Shown: piece by piece, positions 1 through 8,473 of the stretch
How positions within the stretch are numbered: position 1 is the first letter of the stretch
Layout of the letters: every line of letters starts with the position of its first letter
Source of the DNA: Candidatus Thorarchaeota archaeon SMTZ1-45
Lineage (GTDB): Archaea; Asgardarchaeota; Thorarchaeia; Thorarchaeales; Thorarchaeaceae
Direction of reading: 5' to 3'
Length of the DNA stretch: 64,000 bases
NCBI GenBank assembly: GCA_001563335.1
Contig: LRSL01000086.1
Coordinates: 1 to 64,000, forward strand
Position numbers and translations under genes: made by a program
The notes under the pieces: generated by a model
What the model was told of the DNA's origin: nothing
Databases searched by the model: none
Seen by the model: only the letters and a program-made list of their open reading frames with translations

Positions 1-58
1 TCACGCCCTTCATCGGCTAGCCAACCAAGTCATCCACCACTGGCCGTTTAGCGAATCG
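1..58 (-). rRNA. 23S rRNA, 5' end (partial)
   Basis: The reverse complement of these bases matches the conserved archaeal 23S 5' region: a GTGGTGGATGA block (helix H1 area, plus-strand 31-41), followed by CGATGAAGGGCGTG. The gene runs off the left edge, so only its first bases are present. The exact mature 5' end is uncertain by about 10 nt. No 16S 3' end (anti-Shine-Dalgarno region) lies upstream, so this 23S gene is transcribed apart from a 16S gene, at least on its 5' side. Confidence 0.85.
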
Positions 59-490
59 CAAATCTACTCATGTGTTGACACAGTATTACCTGTTATCCAC
101 TCAATGTGAACATGATTATCACTAATCATGCCAAGGAGTTATTGTAGTAACATTTCCCTACAATTAATTTGATCAGTGTACCTCCATCCTCTGCAGCCCA
201 CGTGTCTGACTCTCCATGACACACTTCACCGAGTCATCGACGTTGACGGTCCTCCACCGGGAATGGTACCATTCTCATGACCTGGTCCCGATGAACCTTT
301 GTTCAGTGTTAGAGAACTCTGAACTCCGGACCTAACGCTAGCGCACCACCTCTTTGGTGAGCGCTCCGCCAGCCTAATTTGCTGGTGATTTAAAGCTTGC
401 TATACGTCGAGGGCAGTAACCGTCACCGGTGCTACCAGAAACAGCCTCACGACGTTTACGTCGCATAAGACCTTCTCTTCGACGAGAGCA
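59..490 (-). other. structured 5' leader of the 23S rRNA transcript
   Basis: This stretch has no ORF but is rich in minus-strand hairpins. There is a perfect 8-bp stem with a GTGA (GNRA-type) tetraloop at 111-130, a 7-bp stem at 141-164, and a 14-nt palindrome at 261-274. There are also stems around 345-372 (GGTG/CACC core) and 374-391, and a CGACGT/ACGTCG hairpin near 448-463. It lies between a strong promoter and the 23S 5' end, so it is probably the pre-23S leader and processing spacer. I looked for RNase P RNA and SRP RNA signatures and did not see them. Confidence 0.6.
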
Positions 491-502
491 CATTATTCCC
501 CT

Positions 503-530
503 CACTATTTGCGTATAAAGCTTTTGCCAG
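503..530 (-). promoter_or_regulatory. BRE/TATA promoter of the 23S rRNA transcript
   Basis: On the minus strand an A-rich BRE-like stretch precedes GCTTTATACGC (centred near 516). Transcription would start about 25 nt further on, near 490, just after the RNase PH stop codon at 549. The placement between a protein gene and the 23S leader suggests an independent rRNA promoter. Confidence 0.55.
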
Positions 531-548
531 AGGCGACATTTTCGAGCT

Positions 549-1256
549 CTATTTCACTAACAACGCTTCATTTTGAGCCTTGATGAGGTCTGAGATGCCC
601 TTTGTTGCAAGGTCCAACATCTCATTCATAACATCACGACCAAAGGTGGCACCCTCTGCAGTTCCTTGTATTTCAACAAATTCATTCCCACGCATTACTA
701 TGTTCATATCAACATCAGCCTGAACATCCTCAAAATAACAGAGATCAAGCAAGACCTCATTTTTGATTACTCCGACACTAACAGCTGCAACATTGCTGGA
801 GATTGGACTTTGGGAGATCATTTCCATGTCAGTCATATATTGGACAGCATCGCAGAGTGCAACGTAGGCACCTGTGATTGATGCAGTACGAGTCCCACCA
901 TCAGCCTGAATGACATCGCAGTCTATTCGGATAGTGTTTTCTCCGAGTTGAGTCATATCGACTGCAGTCCTAAGCGAACGTCCAATCAGTCGTTGGATTT
1001 CTTGTGTTCTTCCACTGACCTTGTATCGATTCATACGGTCATCTGTAGAGCGTGGTAGCATCCCATATTCAGCTGTCACCCAGCCCTGTCCCTTCCCGTT
1101 GAGCCAGCCTGGAACACCCTCCTCAACTGTTGCAGTGCAAATAACCTTGGTTTCTCCAGTTGCGATTAAGACCGATCCCTCTGGATGTTTGAGGAAATTA
1201 CGTGTGAATTCAATGGGCCTGAGCTCGTCATTGACCCTACCGTCTACTCTGGGCAT
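549..1256 (-). CDS. rph: RNase PH (bacterial type)
   Basis: Phosphate-dependent 3'-5' exoribonuclease that trims tRNA 3' ends. The 235-residue length is normal for RNase PH. Seen in order: an N-terminal RVDGR...DELRPI, a [21 protein letters not shown] block, the RNA/phosphate-binding segment [32 protein letters not shown], and an acidic [14 protein letters not shown] segment that carries the catalytic aspartates. These match bacterial RNase PH far better than archaeal Rrp41, whose N-terminal and RYNMAPFS-type motifs are missing. The gene is divergent from the nucleotidyltransferase at 1382, and its stop lies just upstream of the rRNA promoter. The likely origin is transfer from bacteria (inference). 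Confidence 0.9.
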   Translation of the reverse strand: MPRVDGRVNDELRPIEFTRNFLKHPEGSVLIATGETKVICTATVEEGVPGWLNGKGQGWVTAEYGMLPRSTDDRMNRYKVSGRTQEIQRLIGRSLRTAVDMTQLGENTIRIDCDVIQADGGTRTASITGAYVALCDAVQYMTDMEMISQSPISSNVAAVSVGVIKNEVLLDLCYFEDVQADVDMNIVMRGNEFVEIQGTAEGATFGRDVMNEMLDLATKGISDLIKAQNEALLVK

Positions 1257-1381
1257 AGCAACGCTTTTGATAATCGACTATTAATTAGTGTCGGGGCTCA
1301 TATTAGATAGTTTTATTGACGTTCGTCCCACTGTGAAGAGTTGTCAGAATATACTAGAGAACATTGGAGAGGAATAAATAG

Positions 1382-2413
1382 ATGCCAGACATTCGTAAAC
1401 GTTTCACTGATGCGCTCAAAGACACAGTCAATGAATGGAAACCCCATAAGAATGTGAAGGGCATTTTTGTTTATGGGTCCTATGTGAGAGGTACAGCCAC
1501 CGCAAACTCCGACTTAGACATATGCATTGTTTGGGATGCCGATGAGGCGCCAGTGAGACTGATGTCCACACATAAAGAAGTACTGGTGGACATGGTCTTC
1601 ATGACAGTCAAAGAAGTTGAGAGTGTATTTGAAGAGATTACTAAAGATGTTACGAAAATATCAGAAGTCATCAATCGTTTGAAAAACTCTCTCGTGATGC
1701 ACGATAAAGATGGATTGGTAAATGATTGGCAAAAGAAAGCAGCTAATTATGTATGGTCTGAAGAATCTATTTCACAGGTTAAGAAACTAGCCATGGAATA
1801 TTTGGAAAGAGCGAAAAGGTTCGCTGAGGAAGATGAGGCGCCTAGTGCAATTTTCGAGATGCGTGAAGGCATATTCAACCTTGGACGTGTGATTCTCATG
1901 GTGAACAACAACTTTCTGATACTCAAACCAGCGGAGGTGTTGACCGAGGTCAGATTACTCGATCCCATGACCTATTCTTTGTTCTTAAGAGCTTTCAAAT
2001 TGAAGGGTATGGATGAACCCAAACTATTGGCTGTGCTTAATGACTTACGTCAATGGTTAGGTATTGCTGAATCGCGAGTAGGTGATGTAAAACTTGACGA
2101 GCAAGCCTTACTCGCTACAGGACTCATATCACAGGCTCAGAGAGAGTATCATGGATCGTTAGGATTGACATATAGCGGAGACTATGAGTTAGCAGTCCTT
2201 GAGATGCGTCAAGCAGCATGTTCCCTTGGAAGAGCACTCATCACAATCAAGGAGTTCTCCAGTCTGGTAGATGGTATGTTTATGGACCAACTTAGTGAAA
2301 CTGAACCTGGATTCTATGAAGAAATACTCGTGGAGCATGGTGCATATGATATACTTCCAAAAGAGATAACGAGGATTATTGGAGAAGCACAGTTCATTGC
2401 ACAACGCCTCTAA
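1382..2413 (+). CDS. nucleotidyltransferase-domain protein with helical C-terminal region
   Basis: The N-terminal third carries the polymerase-beta-type nucleotidyltransferase signature GSYVRGTATANSDLDI (residues about 32-47), which gives the GS motif and two metal-binding aspartates, with a third acidic strand near VLVDMVF. Residues about 120-343 are helical and contain two similar HEPN-like segments, each a helix with E(M/R)R near SAIFEMREGIFNLGR and LAVLEMRQAACSLGR. It could be a fused MNT/HEPN-like enzyme that adds nucleotides to a small molecule, protein or RNA; the substrate is unknown. The start is supported by GGAGAGG about 10 nt upstream. The next gene follows after a short gap on the same strand. 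Confidence 0.7.
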   Translation: MPDIRKRFTDALKDTVNEWKPHKNVKGIFVYGSYVRGTATANSDLDICIVWDADEAPVRLMSTHKEVLVDMVFMTVKEVESVFEEITKDVTKISEVINRLKNSLVMHDKDGLVNDWQKKAANYVWSEESISQVKKLAMEYLERAKRFAEEDEAPSAIFEMREGIFNLGRVILMVNNNFLILKPAEVLTEVRLLDPMTYSLFLRAFKLKGMDEPKLLAVLNDLRQWLGIAESRVGDVKLDEQALLATGLISQAQREYHGSLGLTYSGDYELAVLEMRQAACSLGRALITIKEFSSLVDGMFMDQLSETEPGFYEEILVEHGAYDILPKEITRIIGEAQFIAQRL

Positions 2414-2458
2414 GCTAGATTGATTAGGTTGGTCTTGATTTCAAAGACTGTGTTTTCC

Positions 2459-3028
2459 ATGCATAATATCGAGATACTGAAACTGTTGAGCGTTTCTTTG
2501 ACAAGAGACAAGCAGAGTATACTCGAAGAAGAGCTTCAGAAATATGGAGCTGCTACCAATTGGACAATAAAACAAATACTAAAGAAAGGTCTTTCGTCAA
2601 GATCAAGAACTATTGAGGAGTTGCAGGATAACTTCTCAATTATGTTTGACAAGAGAAATACGTATCTCGATGATGTGGTGAAAACTGCAAGTGCGGAGAT
2701 TACCAAGCACCGCAAGCTTGCCAAGACTATACGCACTATGAGAGATAAGACTCCATTTTTTAAACCAGGTCGACTGATTTTCTCGCAGCCTATAGTTAAG
2801 TTGAGCGACAAAGCAGTTACCCTGACTCTCTCTGATGGGAGCCTACTTCCAATACCCTTCGACAAACGTAGTAGAAATCGAGTTGCGGAAAAGATATCAG
2901 CTATCCTTAGAGGATCAAGAGAGGGAGAGGTCAATAGAAACTATGACCGCATCAGAATCACTTGGAACAAAGAGGGATTTGCGGATATTGACATTAGAGC
3001 TATGAGGCAGAATTCAATGAGCAGTTAG
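2459..3028 (+). CDS. TnpB/Cas12-like N-terminal-only protein (no RuvC)
   Basis: The protein of about 189 residues resembles the N-terminal wedge/recognition half of TnpB (IS200/IS605 OrfB). It has an opening strand with regular spacing (LSVSLTRDKQSILEEELQKY), a helical middle, then the typical FKPGRLIFSQPIVKL segment and a strand pair near VTLTLSDGSLLPIPF. Nothing after it encodes the RuvC nuclease or zinc finger: the ORF stops at 3028 and the WD40 gene follows on the other strand. The ATG at 2459 is preferred; an in-frame TTG lies at 2420. It could be a remnant of an insertion sequence or a retained RNA-binding domain. The family match is by eye only. Confidence 0.55.
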   Translation: MHNIEILKLLSVSLTRDKQSILEEELQKYGAATNWTIKQILKKGLSSRSRTIEELQDNFSIMFDKRNTYLDDVVKTASAEITKHRKLAKTIRTMRDKTPFFKPGRLIFSQPIVKLSDKAVTLTLSDGSLLPIPFDKRSRNRVAEKISAILRGSREGEVNRNYDRIRITWNKEGFADIDIRAMRQNSMSS

Positions 3029-3029
3029 A

Positions 3030-3917
3030 TTACAGTGAAGGAATCCATGATACTATAGAGCCAGATAAATCAGCAGTGTAGATTTTTGTTCCATCCAAAG
3101 ACCAAGCAATTGACGATATTCCTGTCACTAATTGACCTAGTGCTACTTCGGTGTTCTTCTCTAAAGACCAGATTCGGATTGTGCGGTCCCAGCTGGTGGA
3201 GGCGAGGAATTGTCCAGTAGGGTCCACGGAGAGCGCGCTTGTAATATCTGAATGTCCTGACATCTTAGATTTCTCGCTGGTGTTAGCAACATTGACTTTG
3301 ACTATTACTCCGCTTTGAAGCCCTAAGAAAACACTTGAACCATCTGATGTAACTGCCATCGACCTTATGCGGTCCTTCTGTTTTGTTAGGATTTTTTCAG
3401 ACTCATAAGATGATAAGTCCCACAACCTACATGTTCCATCGTATGATGATGTCACAAGTTTCTGGTCTTCATCAATTAATGCTATGCCAGAGATGTCAGA
3501 GTAGTGAGCTTGGAGATTTCTGATGGTTTTCAAGCTGCGCAATGAGAATACCTTCACCATTCCATCACGAGAACCTGAAGCACCTTTTCCTAGCCTCAAT
3601 GAAACAGTAAGAGACTTCACTTCTGAAGGGTGTTTGAGAATAAGAGTTTCCTCAGGATTTTTTACATTCCACAATCGTGTGGTTTGGTCCCAGCTGCATG
3701 AAAGAATAGCATTTGAAGTTCCTACAAAGGATACATCAGTCACTGCACCATCATGACCAGTAATTCCTCGTTTTGTTTTTCCTGACCGAGGATCGATCAA
3801 AAGTATTTCCGAGTCCATTTTTCCACAGGCGATTAGGCGACCTTTCGGAGATATTGAAATACTTGTCAGTGGAGAGGGTGAACTATCAGTTGGTTTATAG
3901 AGGTCTAGCTTCTCCAC
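3030..3917 (-). CDS. WD40-repeat protein
   Basis: The 295-residue protein consists almost wholly of WD40 repeats. At least six blades are visible from spaced GHxxxV...(S/T)xSxD...RLW units, for example GHDGAVTDVSF...SWDQTTRLW, AHYSDISGIAL...SYDGTCRLW and GHSDITSALSV...SWDRTIRIW. There is no signal peptide, so it is probably a cytoplasmic scaffold; partners cannot be told from sequence. It is the last gene of a minus-strand run that includes the M28 peptidase and GGR flavoprotein. The stop abuts the stop of the TnpB-like gene on the other strand (1 nt gap). Confidence 0.85.
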   Translation of the reverse strand: MEKLDLYKPTDSSPSPLTSISISPKGRLIACGKMDSEILLIDPRSGKTKRGITGHDGAVTDVSFVGTSNAILSCSWDQTTRLWNVKNPEETLILKHPSEVKSLTVSLRLGKGASGSRDGMVKVFSLRSLKTIRNLQAHYSDISGIALIDEDQKLVTSSYDGTCRLWDLSSYESEKILTKQKDRIRSMAVTSDGSSVFLGLQSGVIVKVNVANTSEKSKMSGHSDITSALSVDPTGQFLASTSWDRTIRIWSLEKNTEVALGQLVTGISSIAWSLDGTKIYTADLSGSIVSWIPSL

Positions 3918-3985
3918 GCCAAATCACCGAAAGATTGGTACTAATCAATAATCATTGTAGGTTCGGTTTAAAGGTGTGTAACATT

Positions 3986-4975
3986 CTAATTTCTCTTTAC
4001 CTTCATATAGATTATCGGGATTGAAAGGACAATAACCACTATAACTCCTATGATAAGAAGTATCGGTGGATTCAGAATGTACTCTGTATTACTATAAGCT
4101 TCTTCCACAATAAAGACTTCCAAGACTTCACCGACTGTTTCAAGACTTTCTGCACTGCACTTGTCTGGCGTGTCCTCAAGGGTGTGCCAATAAGTGGGGA
4201 ATGGGTATTGAATAATGTCAACAGCCGGGATACCAATATTCAGAAAGGGTCTATGATCATCGAGTATTGATGCACCATAAGAATCAATGAATGTGTCATT
4301 ATGTCCTAATTGGTCAGCAATTGTCCAGATGGAGTTTTGAAGAGAGGTCGTGGAACTACGCTCACGAGGTAGTTCGAGGTTAATGTCACCCACCATGTCG
4401 ACCAAGACCATTGCATGAATTGCATCTCTACGTTCTGTGCTCAGTTGGGAAACATAGTACGTTGATCCTTGAATCCAATCCCATCCTGAGATTCCACCTG
4501 AGTCTTCAGCATCAAAAAGAACAATCTCTATAGAGGAGCGGGTGTTATTAGGAAGAACATTCGCTAGTTCTAAAAGAACAGCAACCCCACTTGCCCCATC
4601 ATTTGCTCCAACACCTGAACCAGAGTCAGAGGAACCAGGTGGTCGTGTATCATAGTGCGCTCCAAGGATAATCGGTGAATTGTTTTGTGAGTTCCAAGTT
4701 GCAATGATATTTACGCAATTGACATTCATATAGGTGAAGTTCTGAAATTTGACATCCCATCTAAAAGATTCGAAATTTTCAGCTAACATACCTCTACAGA
4801 GGCTAAGATTCTCTGAACCTGGTGGACGAGGGCCAAAATCACACTGGTCAATCAGATACGAGTATGCATCGAGTCCATTGAACAAGGGAATATGAGAAAT
4901 TTGTAGCATATTAATCGGACTTGCAGAAAAACCAACTAACAAGATCACAATCAGTCCAATATTCAAGCATTTCAT
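3986..4975 (-). CDS. membrane-anchored extracellular M28-family peptidase
   Basis: Zinc aminopeptidase or glutaminyl-cyclase-like enzyme on the cell surface. Residues 1-20 form a signal peptide, and residues about 304-324 are a C-terminal membrane anchor followed by MKVKRN, so the catalytic domain faces outward. Metal and catalytic residues are visible: H107 and D109 in GAHYDTRP, D126 in GANDGASG, E157/D158 in DAEDSGG, an aspartate in VLVDMVGD, and H264 in HTLEDTPDKC. The spacing is like M28 peptidases; the HTLEDT motif is shared with glutaminyl cyclases, so the exact reaction is open. It lies 38 nt after the GGR gene and may share its transcript. Confidence 0.8.
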   Translation of the reverse strand: MKCLNIGLIVILLVGFSASPINMLQISHIPLFNGLDAYSYLIDQCDFGPRPPGSENLSLCRGMLAENFESFRWDVKFQNFTYMNVNCVNIIATWNSQNNSPIILGAHYDTRPPGSSDSGSGVGANDGASGVAVLLELANVLPNNTRSSIEIVLFDAEDSGGISGWDWIQGSTYYVSQLSTERRDAIHAMVLVDMVGDINLELPRERSSTTSLQNSIWTIADQLGHNDTFIDSYGASILDDHRPFLNIGIPAVDIIQYPFPTYWHTLEDTPDKCSAESLETVGEVLEVFIVEEAYSNTEYILNPPILLIIGVIVVIVLSIPIIYMKVKRN

Positions 4976-5013
4976 TGTTGAACCGACCAGTGAATAGGTA
5001 CCTATGAAGGTTT

Positions 5014-6243
5014 TCAGTTTGGTGAATTGAGATGGGAATGAACGACTTGTTTAACGATTGTTGGAAACTCCCGTGGTAACCTTTTGAGCACAATGTAGGG
5101 AATATCTGCATAACCAATCTCACCACGAGCCACCATTGTCATTATCTCGGATGCCAGTTTATGTCCGTTCACTCTTGGTAGAATAAAATCTGCAAGTGAG
5201 GGGCCTCTGACTCCAACTCGAGCAGCTAGAGCAAAATTTGCTGAGAATTCTTTGATACAAAGGTCTTGGTATTTTGAAAGCGCATCTTCATCATACCGAT
5301 TTTCATCATATGCCTTCTTAATGATCGAGGCTGCAAATTCACCTGATTTCATTGCGTAGGCGATACCTTCGCCCATAAGTGGGTCTACAAAGCCGGCAGC
5401 ATCTCCAATTAGGATTGCACGCTGTGTCACATTCTTACTACCAAGACCATCTCCACCAAGGAAGAAGGTTCTTCTCTTCTCAAGATTTAAACCAACACCG
5501 ATACGTTTCTCTACACTTCTGCAAAACGAATCGAATCGTGGTCTAAGAGCTCGCATATGTACACCAGCTCCTGCAATCCCAATCGCGAGGTGTTCCCTTT
5601 TTGGAAAAACCCACCCATAGCTAACTCGACCTTCAACTGGACGGACTTCGAGGATAGTTGGATTTCCTCCCGTCGCCTTTAGTACACCTGATTCTCCAAC
5701 AAAGAAGTCTGTTTCCATTCCAAGACCAACTTTAGTCAAATCCTTCCGTTTTGGTCTTAGTCCTAATGCCCTACTCACGATAGAGTTCACTCCATCAGCT
5801 CCAAGGAGGTATTTTGTTTTGAACTCAGTTCCGTCAGCAAGTCTTACACTTGCTGAGTCTGATGATACTGATGCATCCGTGACTGGCGAGTTGTCAATTA
5901 GTTCTGCTCCCACATCATTTGCTCGTCTAGCTAGGAACTCATCAAAGCGGTCGCGAAAGACTGTAATTCCAATTAGCTTGTCTGAAACGAACTCGGTTGC
6001 CTGTCCGTCTTGCAAGAGAAATCTAAGTCCGAATATGCGTTGTTCAACTAAATTACGAGGTAGCTGACCTCGAATTAGATGGAGGCCTCGATACATTACG
6101 GCTCCACCACATGGCTTCTCTCGTGGTAGCTTGTATTTTTCAAGTAGCAATGTCTTGAGCCCATATTTTGCACAATCATGAGCAGCAATAGAGCCAGCAG
6201 GACCTGCACCGACGACAATGACATCATATGTCAAAGATAACAT
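5014..6243 (-). CDS. geranylgeranyl reductase-family flavoprotein
   Basis: FAD-dependent enzyme of the geranylgeranyl reductase family, which in archaea saturates the isoprenoid chains of membrane lipids. The N-terminal Rossmann motif is DVIVVGAGPAGSIAAHDCAK, followed by the family hallmark LPREKPCGGAV (the PxxKxCGG motif) and the second FAD motif AILIGDAAGFVDPLMGEGI. The ATG at 6243 was chosen over an in-frame ATG at 6282 because GGGAGG sits 5 nt before it; this gives about 409 residues, normal for the family. Close relatives sometimes act on other isoprenoids. Confidence 0.85.
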   Translation of the reverse strand: MLSLTYDVIVVGAGPAGSIAAHDCAKYGLKTLLLEKYKLPREKPCGGAVMYRGLHLIRGQLPRNLVEQRIFGLRFLLQDGQATEFVSDKLIGITVFRDRFDEFLARRANDVGAELIDNSPVTDASVSSDSASVRLADGTEFKTKYLLGADGVNSIVSRALGLRPKRKDLTKVGLGMETDFFVGESGVLKATGGNPTILEVRPVEGRVSYGWVFPKREHLAIGIAGAGVHMRALRPRFDSFCRSVEKRIGVGLNLEKRRTFFLGGDGLGSKNVTQRAILIGDAAGFVDPLMGEGIAYAMKSGEFAASIIKKAYDENRYDEDALSKYQDLCIKEFSANFALAARVGVRGPSLADFILPRVNGHKLASEIMTMVARGEIGYADIPYIVLKRLPREFPTIVKQVVHSHLNSPN

Positions 6244-6320
6244 GAACCTCCCTCGGGTTCTATGAAGACATTCAGAGCACAACCCGGTGATTTCTCGTTA
6301 ATATGTTGAACTATTTAGCT

Positions 6321-7151
6321 TTAGCATTGATTCATAATGAACTCAAAAGTATCAGAAGTAGAGTGGACGTCTACCCCTATCTTTTCTCGAATCACTTGTT
6401 CATACGCTGGATTGATTTCATAACCAATTGAGTTCCGTCCTAGCTCTCGAGCAACCTTTAGTGTTGTTCCACTGCCAGCAAATGGGTCAAGAACTGTATC
6501 GCCAATAAAGGAATATAATCGAATGCATCTTCGAGGAAGTTCCTCAGGAAATGGTGCAGGGTGACTTTCCTGTTTGGCGGAAGCTGTCTGGAATTCCCAA
6601 ATTGAGTTCTGAACCCAATCTGTAAATTCACTATGCGTTATCGAAGATGCCTCTTTAATTTCTTTATCAATAGGTGGTCTCCTTCCACTCTTTGAAAATA
6701 CAACAATCCATTCATACGGATATGTGGATAGAAGATTTGGAGGATATGGATAAGACCCCCAAGAACTGAATCTCACAGACTTTCGTTTATCCCAGATATA
6801 CAATGAATGAAAATACATGTTGCCAAGTGAATTCATGAATTCCTCAAGATCGGGTAAGACTGTTTTTGTGACCCTACGACTAAACTTAGTTTTCTTTCCT
6901 GTGAGCAGAATGGGCATAATGTTGATTATTAGCTTACCATCTGGGACTAGTTTCTTCACACACTCTCGAAAAACATCACAGATGGATTCGAAATATTCCT
7001 TATAGCTTGTGGATTTTTGCCCAATCCCTCTCTCATCACCATAGTCCTTAAGGTTCCAATAAGGAGGTGAAGTCACAACAAGGTGGACAGAGGCGTCTTG
7101 CACTTCATTCATGCATGTGCTATCACCAATAACGACCAGATGGTGGGTCAA
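6321..7151 (-). CDS. DNA N4-cytosine/N6-adenine methyltransferase (motif IV first)
   Basis: The 276-residue amino-methyltransferase has circularly permuted (beta-class) order: the catalytic motif TSPPYWNLKDYG comes near residue 30 and the SAM-binding motif VLDPFAGSGTTLKVARELGR near residue 217. TSPPY is typical of N4-cytosine enzymes, but N6-adenine activity cannot be excluded. It overlaps the second methyltransferase (7148-8254) by 4 nt (ATGA), so the two are translationally coupled and probably act as a pair. No restriction endonuclease is visible within several kb, suggesting an epigenetic or orphan role. Confidence 0.8.
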   Translation of the reverse strand: MTHHLVVIGDSTCMNEVQDASVHLVVTSPPYWNLKDYGDERGIGQKSTSYKEYFESICDVFRECVKKLVPDGKLIINIMPILLTGKKTKFSRRVTKTVLPDLEEFMNSLGNMYFHSLYIWDKRKSVRFSSWGSYPYPPNLLSTYPYEWIVVFSKSGRRPPIDKEIKEASSITHSEFTDWVQNSIWEFQTASAKQESHPAPFPEELPRRCIRLYSFIGDTVLDPFAGSGTTLKVARELGRNSIGYEINPAYEQVIREKIGVDVHSTSDTFEFIMNQC

Positions 7152-8254
7152 TCTGACCTTCTACCTCCTTTAGCGAGATTCCACACTATAATCTGCTCTT
7201 TCCTCTTTGTTTTGTTAATCTTATCCCAGAGTCTACTTGCTGTGTTTGTGTATTCACGCTCAACAATATATGGATGATTCCAAGGGGCAATCTCAGCGAA
7301 GAAGTCAGACCCTTTGATTAGTTTTCCACGAACTTTACGGTCGCCTACCACGAATATAACAAGCGATTCATCATGAATAACTCTGTCTATCGCGAGCAAT
7401 GCCTGCTTCATATCTTCATTATATGTTGAGTAATTCTGAATGAGGCCTTCGCGGACTGAAGCTCTGTCCATGGCAAGAATCTCAAGTACAATCTTTGAGT
7501 AATACCCAGTATAGTCCAGAGCATCAAAATATGGAGGGCTTGTGTAGACAATATCTACCGACTCCTCCTCAATAATCTCATGAATTCTACGTGTATCATA
7601 AGCATGAATCTTTGCTGGGGGTCCATTATTCATGAAATCGATGTGTTTTTTCGCTTTTCTGAGAAGGGTTGAGTAGAAGTCAACCTTACGTAATGACTCA
7701 TTGATACGACCTATCGAAGTAGATGTCCATAACCAACCGTTACAGGCTCGGGCTGCAACACATATCGATCCATAGAATGCTGCTCGAAGATAAGAAGAGA
7801 ATTTGGTTGAAACTTTCAAAACCCTCATGATTTGGTCAGCTGTATCAGAATGAAAATATTTGGCGGGGTTATCAGGCATGCTTGGGACATTGTCTAGGAG
7901 GCTAGCATCAATAATTGCTGATGATAACATGTCTAACTCATATCGTGTATCTATGGGTTCGGTTTTCCCACGGGCTATAATGCAAGCTAGGGGATTATTA
8001 TCCACTCCAATCGCACTCATGCCGTGTGTTTGTGCTTCATAGATGATTGTGCCAGTTCCACAGAATGGATCCAGCAGAACAGCCTTTGATGACAGCTGTG
8101 AGATAACATGTGCTGCATCTAATGCAGACATCTTTCCTCGATAGGGATAGATGCCGTGTATTGATTTAGGATTATTGACCTTCCCAAAATGATGTAGCGT
8201 GATTTGTGAGCCTGAGTCACAGAATATGCTACTGCGAATCTCTGACTCCTGCAT
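7148..8254 (-). CDS. DNA amino-methyltransferase (SAM motif first)
   Basis: Methyltransferase of 368 residues with the opposite domain order from its neighbour. It has a YPYRGKMSALDAAHVI segment, then the SAM site LLDPFCGTGTIIYEA and GVDNNPLAC near residues 58-85, then the catalytic YTSPPYFDALDYTGYYSK near residue 236. It probably modifies exocyclic amino groups in DNA, and the YPYRGK block resembles N4-cytosine methylases. It is the first gene of the two-methyltransferase unit. It may form a heterodimer or methylate the other strand of an asymmetric site (inference). Confidence 0.75.
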   Translation of the reverse strand: MQESEIRSSIFCDSGSQITLHHFGKVNNPKSIHGIYPYRGKMSALDAAHVISQLSSKAVLLDPFCGTGTIIYEAQTHGMSAIGVDNNPLACIIARGKTEPIDTRYELDMLSSAIIDASLLDNVPSMPDNPAKYFHSDTADQIMRVLKVSTKFSSYLRAAFYGSICVAARACNGWLWTSTSIGRINESLRKVDFYSTLLRKAKKHIDFMNNGPPAKIHAYDTRRIHEIIEEESVDIVYTSPPYFDALDYTGYYSKIVLEILAMDRASVREGLIQNYSTYNEDMKQALLAIDRVIHDESLVIFVVGDRKVRGKLIKGSDFFAEIAPWNHPYIVEREYTNTASRLWDKINKTKRKEQIIVWNLAKGGRRSD

Positions 8255-8336
8255 GGTGTTTCTAGTACTGCACTACTCCACTAAAAATCTGTTCAGTTGT
8301 TAAAAGTTCAATAAAGATTAGAAACCTCTACACATT

Positions 8337-8453
8337 TCACAACCAATCTCCAGCAAGTTCCAGCGCTTTATGAGCCTCAGCTTTCATCATAAGATAGGAT
8401 CTTACTTCATTGCTTGATTGGGATTCAGAATCCACAGCAATTATTGATACCAC
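8337..8453 (-). CDS. possible 38-residue microprotein
   Basis: A short minus-strand ORF begins with GTG (or TTG one codon earlier) about 20 nt after the nucleoside phosphorylase stop. The predicted product has a protein-like composition and ends in an amphipathic helix, KAEAHKALELAGDWL. No recognisable family and no clear ribosome binding site. It could be a small gene in the same transcript or a chance ORF. Confidence 0.35.
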   Translation of the reverse strand: MVSIIAVDSESQSSNEVRSYLMMKAEAHKALELAGDWL

Positions 8454-8473
8454 CAATCTCTAGTAGGACAAGA

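Noticed and set aside
374-391. tRNA anticodon-arm-like hairpin (5-bp stem, 7-nt loop) in the 23S leader
   Set aside because: No acceptor stem, D arm or T arm can be placed around it; the loop would give an A34 anticodon, unlikely in archaea.
59-490. RNase P RNA or SRP RNA hidden in the 23S leader
   Set aside because: The conserved motifs of both (for example the SRP helix 8 GGAAGG/AGCAGC and RNase P CR-I/CR-V) were not found on either strand by eye.
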